58,873 nucleotides of DNA from CAZFZT01 sp964523675 (GCA_964523675.1 CAZFZT010000011.1:1-58873), one strand, 5' to 3'; shown: positions 1-10,900, counted from the stretch's first letter. Numbers and translations: made by a program. Notes: generated from the sequence alone by a model not told the origin.

Positions 1-19
1 TCTTCTGGTGATCCGCCCG

Positions 20-1261
20 TCACTTTCGAATACGCGCCAATGAGACGCTGAGGATGTTTTCGTTCGTACTGATCGCGCTCAAATGTTGTTCATTGGGCAG
101 GTCATCGAGTTGAATGCGTGCGCAGGCGGCTTTGGCGCCGTCGTAGATGATGTTCTCCATCTCCTCGACATTGATCCCGGCCTGACCAAGTGTGTAGAAC
201 ACGTGCGCAAGAACTCCCGGACGATTCATATGACGCACGGTCAGCAGGTTGGTTGCCGGCGTCGACGCAGCGCGATTGACGCAGTTCGGCACCTCGCCTG
301 TTTCAAAGTAGGAACTGACGATTCGAACCGTTTCGGCTGCGATCGCCTGCTGCGCCTGATCAGTTGATGCTCCAACATGATGTGTGCCGTAGACGCCAGC
401 TTCGTGAACAATGGGTGCCTCGAACTCACCAGCGCCTCCGCTGGGCTCGTTGGCGAAGACATCCAGACCTGCACGAACGCCACGCTCCGCAACGGCCTTC
501 TTGAGCGCGTCTTCATCAACAACGCTTCCCCGACTCGTATTGATGAGATAAGCGCCGGGCTTCATCGCCGCGATGAATTGCTCACTGATCAGCTGTTTCG
601 TCTCTTCGGTTGCGGCGCAGTGAACGGAGATGACATCACACATCTTCGCGATATTGATCAGATTGCTCACGTAACCGACGCCCAACTCATCGGCCCGCTC
701 CTCCGTCAACGATCGCGACCACGCCATGACCTTCATGCCGAACGCCTTGCCACGCTTCGCGACCTCGATACCAATCTGGCCCAAGCCGACGATGCCGAGT
801 GTGCGGCCGTAAAGCCCTGCCGCCTTGGCATATTCCTTCTTGTTCCACGTCCCAGCGCGCAGTTCGGCCGTCTGATCGGGCACGCGCCGATCACAGGAAA
901 GAATCAACGCCCACGCCAGTTCCGCAACAGCAATCGAGTTCTTCCCAGGGCAGTTGGCGACAAAGACGCCGCGCTCCGAGGCGGCCGTTACATCGATGGT
1001 GTCGTAGCCGGCCCCTGCGCGCACGATCAGACTCAGATCCTTCGCCTGTTCGATCGCCTTTGCCGACACCTTCGTCGAGCGGACGATCAACACATCCGGA
1101 TTGATCTCCGCCACAGCATCAGGCAGCGCTTCGCCGGTGAGGTCTGCATCCACCTGCACATCGCACCCAAGATTGCGCAGCGCTTCCACGCCCGACTGCT
1201 CAAACTTGTCAGCGATGAGAATTGACAGTGATTGCTGTGGATTGGTCTTGGGTGCATCCAT
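20..1261 (-). CDS. serA: D-3-phosphoglycerate dehydrogenase
   Basis: Cytosolic enzyme for the first step of serine synthesis (3-phosphoglycerate to 3-phosphohydroxypyruvate, NAD-linked). The 413-residue product has the D-2-hydroxyacid dehydrogenase fold: the dinucleotide motif GLGQIG lies at about 159-164, followed by the catalytic set Arg (NTSRG), Glu (VFANEP) and His (THH). An ACT-type regulatory domain closes the protein (from RPGVLAHVF onward), so feedback by serine is plausible. It is the short form, without the extra intervening domain of the 530-residue class. I start at the ATG ending at 1261; an in-frame ATG ending at 1309 would add 16 residues and neither start has a clear Shine-Dalgarno sequence. 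Confidence 0.93.
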   Translation of the reverse strand: MDAPKTNPQQSLSILIADKFEQSGVEALRNLGCDVQVDADLTGEALPDAVAEINPDVLIVRSTKVSAKAIEQAKDLSLIVRAGAGYDTIDVTAASERGVFVANCPGKNSIAVAELAWALILSCDRRVPDQTAELRAGTWNKKEYAKAAGLYGRTLGIVGLGQIGIEVAKRGKAFGMKVMAWSRSLTEERADELGVGYVSNLINIAKMCDVISVHCAATEETKQLISEQFIAAMKPGAYLINTSRGSVVDEDALKKAVAERGVRAGLDVFANEPSGGAGEFEAPIVHEAGVYGTHHVGASTDQAQQAIAAETVRIVSSYFETGEVPNCVNRAASTPATNLLTVRHMNRPGVLAHVFYTLGQAGINVEEMENIIYDGAKAACARIQLDDLPNEQHLSAISTNENILSVSLARIRK

Positions 1262-1541
1262 TTCGATGGTGGCGCTGGGGCGTTGGGAGGGACTGGTCAG
1301 CCGTGTCATAACGATATCGTACCGCGCTTAATGGATTCGGGCACCGTGCCTTGCGTTTGACGCCTGAAAGGAACCAATCTCGCGTACCGCGTCGCATGAA
1401 ACACCCGTTGCACGATCGGTCGGCATAGACTCTACTTCTCGTTCCTCCCGCGCACGCGTCCATCGATGCCTGAGGCGCGGCATGTCCCGCCCGCTTTACA
1501 CACACCCTCAGCGATATCCCGGCTGAGCGATCGGAGTCTCA

Positions 1542-2431
1542 TTGCACAATCCATCCACCGGCCTCGACGCCGCTCACGCGTTCTCCCTCCGTAACATCGC
1601 CTGGTCTAATTTCCTCGGCATCGCCGGACTTCATCTGGGCTGCATTCTTGCGTTCTTTCCAGTTTTCTTCACTTGGACCGGATTGCTCATGGCGGTCGGC
1701 CTGTGGTGGATTTGCGGCGGATGGGGCATCTGCATCGGATACCATCGCCTGCTCACCCATCGCAGTTTTCAAACGCCGAAATGGTTCGAGCACTTTCTTG
1801 CGGCGCTGGGCACGATGAACTGGCAGGGAGGCCCGATCCGCTGGGTCGGCGTGCATCGCATCCATCACAAGGAGTCTGACGGCGAACATGATCCACACTC
1901 GCCGCAGCACGGCTTTACCTGGGCGCACATGTTCTGGACCATCATGAAGGATGGCCACATCGACCCGAAAGCCGTCACGAAAGATCTTCAAAAGGATGCG
2001 GTGATCCGTTTTCTCGACAGGTGGTACTTCCTGCCGCAGATTGTCCTCGGCATCCTTCTCTTTGCACTTGGATGGACCATCCTCGGCTCGTGGACTGCCG
2101 GCATGAGTTGGCTCGTCTGGGGAATCGCGGTNNNNNNNNNNTCGCGGTGCGCACGGTGTTCAGTTACCACGCCACATGGTTCGTCAACTCGGCTGCGCAT
2201 ACATGGGGCTACCGAAACTTCAAGACGACCGACGGTTCGAAAAACAACTGGTGGGTCGCGCTGATCTCCTTCGGAGAGGGCTGGCACAACAACCATCATG
2301 CTCAGCAACGATCCGCAGCGCACGGCATGCGCTGGTGGGAAATCGATCCTTCATACTGGACGATCCGAGTGTTTGAACTTGTCGGGCTGGCCAAACGCGT
2401 CGTCCGCCCGAGACTGGACAAAATGGCGTAG
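1542..2431 (+). CDS. Acyl-CoA/acyl-lipid desaturase (split by scaffold gap)
   Basis: Membrane di-iron fatty acid desaturase of the stearoyl-CoA (delta-9) type. The three histidine boxes are visible: HRLLTH, HRIHH and, after the gap, HNNHH, with hydrophobic segments between. It starts at a TTG (1542) behind CGGAG. The gap of ten N at 2132-2141 puts the two halves in different frames, but the seven bases TCGCGGT occur on both sides. Merging them removes 17 nt, restores a single frame of 290 codons and gives an uninterrupted family sequence (GIAVRTVFSYHATW). I therefore annotate one intact gene, not a pseudogene. It converges with the minus-strand gene at 2452. Confidence 0.9.
2132..2141. other. 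Scaffold gap (10 N)
   Basis: Ten N characters flanked by the same seven bases (TCGCGGT at 2125-2131 and at 2142-2148). This is the signature of two contig ends that overlap but were not merged, so the real gap length is probably minus seven. Confidence 0.95.
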
Positions 2432-2451
2432 ATGCGCTCAGCACGCGCTTC

Positions 2452-2877
2452 TCATCGTGAGGGTCTCGGCGTCGGCAGCGGGGCGAGGTCGGGTTCAACG
2501 AACTGCTTCTTGGCCTGCAGTGACATGAGGCGCTCTCTTGAGTAGAACAATCGCAGCACCTGCTTCTGCAACAGCTCCGGATGAGCATCGCAGAATGCGT
2601 CCGCTGATTCTTCAGGCCCATATTCTCTGAGCATTGCATCGATGAGCCGAAGCCATGCGATGGTGAGCGTTTCGTGGTAACCGGACGTTTGTGAATCAGC
2701 GACACCGTGCGCGGCATTATGTGCTTTTATGCCAACGCGCATGCGCAACGCCGCATCTTCAAAGGAGCACCGACGCAAGTAGAGATAGGCGAGCCGAACG
2801 TGTTCGCGGTGATTCCAATCTTCAAGCGGCCACCGTTGACTCTCGAACCTTGCGATGAAATCCTCATCGGAGATCAT
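2452..2877 (-). CDS. Conserved hypothetical protein
   Basis: A 141-residue soluble, probably all-helical protein of unknown function. Features that look conserved are WNHREHVRLAYLYL near residue 20, an NAAHG segment in the middle, GYHETLTIAWLRL, and DAHPELL before FYSRERLMS near the C-terminus. The several His residues (HREH, GYHET, DAHP) might bind a metal, but this is only inference. It begins four bases after the DUF1015 gene ends on the same strand, so the two are very likely co-transcribed. No signal peptide or membrane segment is present. Confidence 0.8.
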   Translation of the reverse strand: MISDEDFIARFESQRWPLEDWNHREHVRLAYLYLRRCSFEDAALRMRVGIKAHNAAHGVADSQTSGYHETLTIAWLRLIDAMLREYGPEESADAFCDAHPELLQKQVLRLFYSRERLMSLQAKKQFVEPDLAPLPTPRPSR

Positions 2878-2881
2878 GCGG

Positions 2882-4156
2882 TCAGCGTAACACGTTCTTG
2901 GACACACTCTGGCTATCGAGGGTGTGCACAAACAAACCGCTGCGCAGCTTCGGCTCGAACCAGGTTGACTTCGGCGGCATGATCTTGCCGGCATCAGCAA
3001 CTGCAAGGAGTTGTTCGATTGTTGTCGGATACATCGAGAATGCGACGGCAGCGCGGCCCGAGTTCACGCGATCTTCCAGCTCCTTGACCCCCCTGTTTCC
3101 CCCAACAAAGTCGATACGCTTGTCAGTGCGCAAGTCACCGATGCCCAGAATCGGCTCAAGCACACGGCTCTGCAGCAGAGCGACGTCCAGCGAGGCAATC
3201 GGGTCTGCATAATCGATCGTATCAGGATCAAACGTGATCTTGCGCCAGCCCCGCAACTCCCCTCCGAGATAGAAGCAAACCGTCCCCGGCTCGTGCGGAA
3301 TGTGCGTCTCACTCTCGCACGAGTGTACGACCGAAATCTCACTCAATCGATCGAGAAACGCCTGTTGAGAAAGTCCGGCAAGATCATTGACGACGCGGTT
3401 GTACGGAAGTATCTGCAATTGGCTGGCCGGGAACAGCACGGACAAAAACCAGTTGTACTCTTCGCTCCCGGTGTGATGCGGGTTCTTCGCCCGAAGCTCA
3501 GCGCCCGCCCGGGCCGCGCTCGCCGATCGATGGTGCCCGTCAGCAATGTAGGACGCTTCGACATTTCGGAAAGCGCTCACGTACGCCTCCGGGTTCTCTA
3601 CCGTCCACACCGTATGCGTGACGCCGTCCGGCGCGTTGAAATGAAACAGCGGCCGATCATTCATGTCGGCCTTCATCAGAGCATCGATCTGCGGCTGATC
3701 GTGATAAGTCAGAAAGACCGGCTCGGCATTCGCGTCCATTCTTAGCACATGCCGCGTGCGGTCATCCTCTTTGTCTTTGCGCGTCTTCTCATGCTTCTTG
3801 ATAATGTCGTTCGCGTAGTCATCGATGTGGCAGCAGCAGACAAGTCCGACTTGCGGCCGGTGGTTCATCACCTGCCGGTAGATATACATCACCGGCTTGT
3901 CCTCTTGCACGAGGATCTCCTCATCGATGAGCTTCTGCAGGTTCTCGCGGCCCTTCGCATACACAGCGTCGTCGTACGGATCGGTGCCCTCAGGCAGGTC
4001 AATCTCCGACCGGACGACGTGCAGGAAGCTCAGTGGATTGCCCTTGGCAAGCTCACGGGCTTCCGCTGTATCGACTACGTCGTAGGGAACAGACGCAACC
4101 TGGGCAGCGCGATTGGGTTGCGGTCGAAGGGCGGTAAACGGATTGATGCGAAGCAT
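2882..4156 (-). CDS. DUF1015 family protein
   Basis: The 424-residue product belongs by overall sequence to the DUF1015 family (COG4198-like), whose biochemical role is not established; some members have been suggested to act like kinases. Recognisable family pieces are the N-terminal INPFTALRPQ and VPYDVV, the central YIADGHHRSASA, and NWFLSVLFP followed by LQILPYNRVV. It is cytosolic, with no signal or membrane segment. The reading frame stays open further upstream, but the family begins at the ATG ending at 4156. It heads a two-gene unit with the small gene at 2452-2877. Confidence 0.88.
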   Translation of the reverse strand: MLRINPFTALRPQPNRAAQVASVPYDVVDTAEARELAKGNPLSFLHVVRSEIDLPEGTDPYDDAVYAKGRENLQKLIDEEILVQEDKPVMYIYRQVMNHRPQVGLVCCCHIDDYANDIIKKHEKTRKDKEDDRTRHVLRMDANAEPVFLTYHDQPQIDALMKADMNDRPLFHFNAPDGVTHTVWTVENPEAYVSAFRNVEASYIADGHHRSASAARAGAELRAKNPHHTGSEEYNWFLSVLFPASQLQILPYNRVVNDLAGLSQQAFLDRLSEISVVHSCESETHIPHEPGTVCFYLGGELRGWRKITFDPDTIDYADPIASLDVALLQSRVLEPILGIGDLRTDKRIDFVGGNRGVKELEDRVNSGRAAVAFSMYPTTIEQLLAVADAGKIMPPKSTWFEPKLRSGLFVHTLDSQSVSKNVLR

Positions 4157-4378
4157 GGAACCGGGAATCCTACCGCGCAGATCGCGGCAGTTGGGTCCGA
4201 GAAGTTCAGAACGCTTTGGGGAAGGCGGCCCGGCCGTCGCATCCTGATGGCTCGTCGCGGCACTGAAAGTCGCATCGCGGTCAAGTAAGGATTCCAATCG
4301 TCCGAAAATATCAATCAGCGTGGAGGCGATCCCCTGCCCCAGAACCGCACGATGAAACATGTTCAGAGGTGATCCAGG

Positions 4379-4744
4379 ATGATCCACAAACTGCGACTTG
4401 CGACCGAAAGCATTGACAACCAACCCGAGCCCGAAGACGCGGAAAGCGATGCGCCGTTGAAGTTCGAGCGGCGAAGCGCGGACCGCTGGCAGGTTCATTC
4501 CGCAGCAACGGCTTTTCGTTTGGCCGGCGAGCGCTTCGGCGAGATGCATGAGATCACCGTTGTGGATTTCTCATGGGCTGGATGCGGAGCGGTGAGCAGC
4601 GCATCGATCGAACCAGGAACCGCTGTCTCGGTTGGCTTCGCCGCACCCGGTCAAGTCGCGCGGCGCGGCGTCGTCCTTCGCTGCACCCCTTGCGGCGATG
4701 GCTACCGCCTTGCCATCCAGTTTGAGTCGCGGATGGCGGCGTAA
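4379..4744 (+). CDS. PilZ domain protein
   Basis: A 121-residue single-domain PilZ-like protein, a candidate cyclic-di-GMP receptor. The arginine motif (RRSADR at about 31-36) and the second motif DFSWAGCG, matching the [DN]xSxxG pattern, are both present, so ligand binding is plausible. The N-terminal 25 residues are acidic and probably disordered. It stands alone between divergent and convergent neighbours, so its target cannot be inferred. The Arg spacing differs slightly from textbook RxxxR, which leaves some doubt about binding. Confidence 0.72.
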   Translation: MIHKLRLATESIDNQPEPEDAESDAPLKFERRSADRWQVHSAATAFRLAGERFGEMHEITVVDFSWAGCGAVSSASIEPGTAVSVGFAAPGQVARRGVVLRCTPCGDGYRLAIQFESRMAA

Positions 4745-4795
4745 CTCCGGGATGGTGTACATCGAGCACGCGAAGTGTGATGGATGGCATGGCGG

Positions 4796-5785
4796 TTATC
4801 GCGCCGCCTCATGCTGCTCTCGAAGGTCTCTACCGATCGTCATCCGCCAAAGCCGGCCCACCGGCGCCGAGAGCACATATGCACAGAAGGCGGCTGCGAT
4901 TGCGAATTGCGGCATCAGCCAGACGACGATGATGAGCGGCACAATCAGCCATGCCACGTACCTGAAACTTCGCCGACCACGCAAGTATTTATTGATCACA
5001 TGAACGTACGGGAGTGATGACACCATTGCGAACGCGCATAGCGCCATGATGAACGGAATACCAACGGCCGCACTCTGCACAAAGCCCCGAGGAATCTCTT
5101 CAGCGAACCGCTGCGCGAGCAGGTGTTGATGCAGCAGGATCAGACCTGCCACTGCACCGGCTGCGCCTGGTGAGGGCAGGCCACGGAAGCTCATATGGTC
5201 CGCGACCTCTTCGCCCGGCGTCTCGACATTGAACCGCGCCAATCGCAGCGCAGCACAACACACGTACAGCGCCGCCAGTGACCAGACCACCCGGCCGAAC
5301 ATGTGGTCCGCCACCGGGCCGATGATTTCCACATCTGCAACTCCGCCCAGGTAATGCCCGACGAGCATCGTTGTCATGAACGCTGGCGCAATACCGAAGG
5401 TGACAATGTCCGCCAACGAGTCGAGCTGTGCGCCGAGCTCCGAGGTCGTCCGAGTCAGCCGCGCAACGGAGCCATCGACTGCATCGAAGATCATCCCGAT
5501 GAACACGAGGACCGCTGCCACCATCAGCCCGGACCATTCCCAGATGCCCGTCTCGCCATGCGGCTTGGCGGCAAAGTGAATGGCAGCGAAGCCCGCAATG
5601 AGATTGCCCAGCGTACAAAGGGTGGGGAACACCGACAGTGGCGGCAGTTGCCTGCGCCGGCGATGCCTCCCGAAGCGCGGCAGTCGTCCCTTTCGCGGAA
5701 TCGGCCGACGACTCTGCTTCGAGAGCGGGTCAGGCTGCGGGGCAGCGTCGCCATTCGATCTCGTCAGTGCGGCCCATGAGTTCAT
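4796..5785 (-). CDS. pssA: CDP-diacylglycerol-serine O-phosphatidyltransferase
   Basis: Integral membrane enzyme that makes phosphatidylserine from CDP-diacylglycerol and serine. The CDP-alcohol phosphotransferase signature DG-xx-AR-x8-G-xxx-D-xxx-D is complete (DGSVAR ... GAQLDSLAD), and the rest is made of hydrophobic helices, including a phosphatidylserine synthase-like start (FPTLCTLGNLIAGFAAI). At 329 residues it is longer than average because of a basic N-terminal 45 residues. Its ATG overlaps the stop of the lipoprotein gene upstream (ATGA), so it is the last gene of the minus-strand envelope cluster. The sequence does not show whether a decarboxylase follows. Confidence 0.9.
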   Translation of the reverse strand: MNSWAALTRSNGDAAPQPDPLSKQSRRPIPRKGRLPRFGRHRRRRQLPPLSVFPTLCTLGNLIAGFAAIHFAAKPHGETGIWEWSGLMVAAVLVFIGMIFDAVDGSVARLTRTTSELGAQLDSLADIVTFGIAPAFMTTMLVGHYLGGVADVEIIGPVADHMFGRVVWSLAALYVCCAALRLARFNVETPGEEVADHMSFRGLPSPGAAGAVAGLILLHQHLLAQRFAEEIPRGFVQSAAVGIPFIMALCAFAMVSSLPYVHVINKYLRGRRSFRYVAWLIVPLIIVVWLMPQFAIAAAFCAYVLSAPVGRLWRMTIGRDLREQHEAAR

Positions 5786-6756
5786 TGCCGGCTCTCCGCG
5801 CCTGATGAACGCAGCGTCTTGGAAAGTGCATCAAGTCGCATGTCGGGAGAAGAATACACATGAGGCACGAGGATAAGGAGTGCGCGCCCCGGTCGCCCTG
5901 TCATTCCTTCTTCCGTGCGCAGCAAAAGCTGACCTACGGTGGTGGCGGCCGGAACACTCGGCCCCGCCAGCGCTTGCGATGCACTCCTCCCCGCCGCCGG
6001 GCTGTCGGCTGATGGCCCCCACTCGATGGTCGGCGATTCACAGGTAAGCACGTATGCGAAACCCTCATCGAGAAGCACGTCAATCTTCATTGACGCAATG
6101 GCTGCGCCATGTCCTGTATCCCGGCCGAGCAGGCGGTAGTAGGTCATCGGCGCGGGTTGGAAGTGTTGCGGCACCACCTGCACATTCAGTTGCGATCCAT
6201 CTTCCATCTGGACGATCCACGCACGCGTCATGAGGCGAAGTTGGCCTTGTTCCAGGAGCCGTACACGGCCATCAATCGCAACTGCACGTTGCTGCGGTAA
6301 GTGATGCGTCAGGAGTTCTTGCCAATCCGCCACCTGCCCGTACCAACCCGTGTTATGCACGGTTGACCCGCCAAGCTGTGCTTCAAGTTCATCAAGTTCA
6401 TCAATCGGTAGTCGCACCAGGCGCAGGCCGTTTCTGGCCAGCCGCTCCCGCGTCCCAGCCGAGAGCACATCATCCGTACTGCGGGTCGCCATCACTGACG
6501 TGATCAAATCAGTGTCGTCAGCGACCAGCCACTGCCGCACTTCTAAGCCGCGCTCACCGCCGTGCAGCAAGGCCCGTGATCGCCCCTCGACCTGGTCCGA
6601 GACCACAGCGAGATTCGAATCCTTTGGAGGATGTTGATTCGATGAGGCGCAGCCGCTCGTAAGCGCCAGCGCCCAGAGTGACAGAGCAATGAGCGGCGCA
6701 GCGACCATCCTGGCAAACAATCGGCTCATAGGCAGTGGTGTGGCGTCTCTCATCAT
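5782..6756 (-). CDS. Putative lipoprotein of unknown function
   Basis: A 324-residue exported protein. A basic start and hydrophobic stretch end in a lipobox-like LTSGCAS near residue 36, so it should be lipid-anchored. The mature part is mixed alpha/beta without a motif I recognise. Its last third speaks of secretin/TonB-free structure only; no catalytic residues stand out. It overlaps the preceding LOG gene by four bases and the following pssA by four bases (ATGA both times), which argues strongly for translational coupling and for a role linked to the envelope or membrane lipids. Confidence 0.75.
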   Translation of the reverse strand: MMRDATPLPMSRLFARMVAAPLIALSLWALALTSGCASSNQHPPKDSNLAVVSDQVEGRSRALLHGGERGLEVRQWLVADDTDLITSVMATRSTDDVLSAGTRERLARNGLRLVRLPIDELDELEAQLGGSTVHNTGWYGQVADWQELLTHHLPQQRAVAIDGRVRLLEQGQLRLMTRAWIVQMEDGSQLNVQVVPQHFQPAPMTYYRLLGRDTGHGAAIASMKIDVLLDEGFAYVLTCESPTIEWGPSADSPAAGRSASQALAGPSVPAATTVGQLLLRTEEGMTGRPGRALLILVPHVYSSPDMRLDALSKTLRSSGAESRQ

Positions 6757-7823
6757 TCGTCCGCGAAACTATTGATCCGATCGATCATTTTGCGGAGCAG
6801 TCCAATGTCGCGGCGGGTGTGCCTGAAGGCAATGCGAGGCAATTCAAGGTGGTCGTCCTCACCCTCCAGACCGCGCGAGTATTGTTCGATCCGTCCACTC
6901 TGGACGAGCCGGCTGAACTCTTCGTTCAGAATTTCCACCTGCGAATCCTTCAATGGCCGGTTCACACGGAGCACGAAGACGTCCCGCACATACCTGCTTG
7001 AGTGATAGATTCGGTAGAACCGCAGCACGTGTTCGACGGCCTCACCCACTTCCGTTGCAATGTGATACAGCCCTGGGTCTTCTGCGCTGATCCAGCCGTT
7101 GGCATGCAGGTTCTTGTCGATGTAACGGTGCCAGTGATCCCAGTACACACCGCCCTCACCCTCGAGCATTACGATCGGAATGATGTTCGACTTGCCGGTC
7201 TGGACCAGCGTTAACGTCTCAAAGAGCTCATCTTGCGTCCCGAACCCGCCGGGGAACACCGCGACCGCGTCGGCATGGCTCATAAACATGAGCTTGCGCG
7301 TGAAGAAGTAGCGGAAGTTGATGAGCTTCGGATCACCTTCGATCACGGTGTTGGCGGTGGTCTCAAACGGCAGGCGAATCGAAAGGCCGAACGACCCCTC
7401 CCGCTGCGGCCCCTCATGGCCGGCCTTCATGATGCCGTCACCTGCCCCAGTGATCGCCATCCATCCCTTGGCCGCAATCTCTCGAGAGAACTCGCGCGCA
7501 GCGAGATAGTCGGGATGATCCTCAGGAGTTCGCGCAGATCCGAAGATGCTGATCTTGCGCGATCCGCGATACCGATTGAAAACGCGATAGGCATAGCGCA
7601 TTTCTTTGAGCGCGCTATTGAGCAGCTTGAGTTGCCCGGTGTCATGGCCGTCCGGAATGAGCTTGAGACAGGTCTGTATCAGTTGTGTCACAAGTCGGCC
7701 ATCGAACTCATCCGGATCGCCTCCAACGGATTCCACAAGCGCGTGAACCGCGCGGAGCGTCTCTTCGTCAACAACTTGGCCGTTGGCGCCGGATTGTATT
7801 GCGTCTGGTGGAATGGTGGTCAT
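6753..7823 (-). CDS. LOG-family (TIGR00730-like) nucleotide-binding protein
   Basis: A Rossmann-fold protein of the lysine-decarboxylase-like or LOG family, some members of which are cytokinin riboside 5'-monophosphate phosphoribohydrolases. The hallmark PGGFGTQDE is present, as is the upstream SARTPEDHP and GITGAGDGIM-like nucleotide region. At 356 residues it has about 90 extra N-terminal and 60 extra C-terminal residues compared with the 190-residue short form. Start chosen at the ATG ending at 7823; an in-frame ATG at 7859 exists. The gene overlaps the lipoprotein gene downstream by four bases. Confidence 0.85.
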   Translation of the reverse strand: MTTIPPDAIQSGANGQVVDEETLRAVHALVESVGGDPDEFDGRLVTQLIQTCLKLIPDGHDTGQLKLLNSALKEMRYAYRVFNRYRGSRKISIFGSARTPEDHPDYLAAREFSREIAAKGWMAITGAGDGIMKAGHEGPQREGSFGLSIRLPFETTANTVIEGDPKLINFRYFFTRKLMFMSHADAVAVFPGGFGTQDELFETLTLVQTGKSNIIPIVMLEGEGGVYWDHWHRYIDKNLHANGWISAEDPGLYHIATEVGEAVEHVLRFYRIYHSSRYVRDVFVLRVNRPLKDSQVEILNEEFSRLVQSGRIEQYSRGLEGEDDHLELPRIAFRHTRRDIGLLRKMIDRINSFADE

Positions 7824-7915
7824 GCGAAGCGATGTCGTTCTGGTCAAAGGGGCAATCACTGCGCGGCTCGTCCACGAAGTGCAGGAACCGCACGGCCGAA
7901 AGGGCAGCGTTTACT

Positions 7916-10900
7916 CTATCGTGTCTCGTCGCCCGCGTCGTCAACCACTGCTGTGGTTTCCGTTTGTTCACGCCGATTTTTCGCTGCACTGGGGGGTGCG
8001 AGTCCCGGCAGTGGGACGATCCGGGCTTTCGGATCAGTCAGTGTGCCGGAGATCTCAATGGTGTAGAGCTGATCGCCGATCCCGCCAATCAGATCGCGAA
8101 TGAAAAATGCGGCACCCCGGCTGCGAAACTGCGTGCGTAGTTCGAGCGATCGTAAATCCATCTCACCCTCCCCGATCAGCTGCATATTCACCATGTTCGT
8201 TCCGAACGTGCTCTCAAGCAGGATGCGCTCGAAAACTGCCCGCTCCCCGTCGATCATGAATTCCACATGTGCGTTGTCGAGCGCGCCGCCGAGTGGCAGC
8301 GAGAGTTGCAGAACTTGCATCATTTGGAGCAGCAGTGGCACGTTGTCGATGGTTCCGCCGACTGCCCGGATCATGCCGCGACCGCTGCGCGTCTCGGGGC
8401 TCCCCGTAGTGCCCTCAAGACGAAGCCCGGCATTCACCTCGCCGCGACGCCGGCCGCGCTGCTCCTGCTCCTGGGACTCACCGTTCATGAGACCCGGGAT
8501 CGATGCTCCGACCACTTCGAGCCGTGCATCATAGGGCTGGCCAGGGACCAGCCCGATCGTCGCCTCGGCCCATAGCAAGCCATCGTACAACTCCGCACGG
8601 ACGTCTGGAACGGAGATCGACTTACCGTCGGCACCCAAGGTTATATCGGTCGCGATCAGGTTCGTAATGCGACGGTTCGCCAACAGCAACCGCTCGCCAT
8701 AAACGTCAACCTCAAACTGCGGTGCCCGTCGTGTGCCGGCGGCGGGATTCTCGTCCGCAAGGGAATCCAAATCGTCGAAGGTAATCACGAGCGCCCCGTC
8801 AAACCCATTGATCTTTGAACCGACATCAAACGCAGCTCCAAGAGCGCGCAAAACGCCTGAGAAGCTCGCAGCCCAATCGTCCGAGCCCTCTTTCTGGACC
8901 AATGTCAGTCGGGCATCCTCCACCGTCGTGCGCGCGCCATCTGAAAAGTCGATTTCCTTGAGCACTTTACGAACCTCACCGGGCAGGATTGCCAGTACTT
9001 GTTCGTTCATCAGCCGACCATCGAACCCGAGCTCATCGAGCACGATGCGCAGCTGCGGCTGGATGTCAACATGTCCTGTCAAGGAGAAGACTTCGCCACC
9101 CAGGACGCCACTGAGATGCTCAATCTCAATGCGGTCATCGCCGAACTGAATGCGCGAATCCTCATGCATCTCCGCATCAAGCGTCGTTCCGTCAAGATCG
9201 ATGCGCAACGTACGCGGTTGGAGCGTCAGGTCGTATGACTGCGGCCGGCCGGGAGAGGCGGAAACGAAATCAACTTCGGCATTGAACTGCCCGCGGGCGT
9301 TGAAACGAGCCAATCCCACACGATGTTGATCGGCTCCGACAAGCCGGAGCGCTTCATCGACGATCGGTGAGTCAAAGCGGCCGCCGATCCAATCCGCGTG
9401 CAGGGTCAGACCTCGGGGCTCGATCGCATCATTACTCAAGCCGTACGAACCACTGAGATGGATATCGCCATCGCTAGTCAGTTCCTCCTCGCCTCGAAGG
9501 AAGGAGAGTACAAGGTCATCAAACATGACCCGTCCATCAGCCAGTGTCAGGCCACCTGCCTGTCGGGTCAGACTCACCGACTCGCCGTCGATGCGAAGTC
9601 GCGCTCCGGTTGGATCGATGGTAAGCCGGGGTGGTTGCACATCCTCGCCCCGAGTGCGTATCTCGAGTTTGCCGTTGAAGTGGCCGCTCGGCTCATACCG
9701 GTCCCACAACCGCTCGATGGCTTCACCCTCGGCAGCCGGAAAGAGGTCGATGAGATATCGCCCTAATTCAAAATCGATCAGTTCGATATCGAGCGCCGTC
9801 TCGGTCTCTTCCCCATGCCAATCAATTGACCCGATGGCGCCGACCTCGCCGTACTCCTGATCGCCATCAAAGCGCACCAGCGTGATTTCGCCATCCGTAA
9901 CACGCAAGCGCGCTTCGACATCAGTCAAGACCAGATCGGGCGGCCAGAGCAGTCCTGCTTCACCGAGTCTGGCTGCGAGCTCTGCACCCGGCCGAGCTTC
10001 ACCTTGTAGATCGACGACAAAATCGTATTTTACATCTGTGTCATCGGCCGCATAGATTCGACCGACATAATTGAGGAAGCCGCCCAGCCGCGCGCTCGCC
10101 AACAGCGCGACCGGCTTCGAGAGTTCCTCGCCCGCCCAATGGACTCCATGTTCTCGCAGGTGATCCGGTTCTCGACCACGTGGGATCGCGGCCATCATGA
10201 GGGGATTGACACGATCATGCTCCACCTCCACGCGCAGATTCGGCAGCACCTGCAGATCCTCGCCGACCCGCACTGCACGCACTTCGCCCTCGACGAATCC
10301 AGTGCCGCCGCCCGCCGCAACAATTGCGACACCGCGGCCGTGCTCATCTTCAATCACCGAGACGCCGTCCGGCTCCAGCCGCAGTTGACCGCCGACAGCG
10401 GTGAAGGGGTACGGGAAGTGCTCGAAGACAAGGCCGAGCGAGTGGATGCCTATCAAGCCCGTCACGTGAGTCGGCTGCCGCTCCCCCTTTGCCCGCTCGA
10501 TCGTGAGGTTCAAAGCAACTTCTCCGCCCATCGCGAACGTCTCTCCCACAGCTTCGGCATCTTCGATTTTCCCTGAGGCACGAAGCGCGGATTCAGCGGC
10601 TTCGTTCATCAAGGTGTCAAAGAATGTCAAGTTCCGGGAGGCGAGCGCACGGCGCAGATGTTCATCAACTTGCACCCGCTCGCTTGTCAGCTCAAGATCG
10701 ACCTGGGCCTCCCGGCCTAGAGAATCGATCGTGCCATAAATGGTTACAAGCGCGCCGCTCGGCGCGTAGCCGACAAGGGAATCGATCGTGACGAAATCGT
10801 TGACAAACGAAATGGTCGCTTTAATGTCATGCAGCGGATAAGGAAACTGCTCGTATGCCCCGCTCGCATCAGTGATTTGCACCTGCCCGGCAATCATGAC

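Noticed and set aside
377..1225. Long plus-strand frame opposite serA
   Set aside because: Arg/His/Leu-rich, typical antisense shadow of a GC-rich gene; serA motifs on the other strand are complete.
1542..2431. Frameshifted desaturase pseudogene
   Set aside because: The break is at the N gap and merging the duplicate seven bases repairs the frame.
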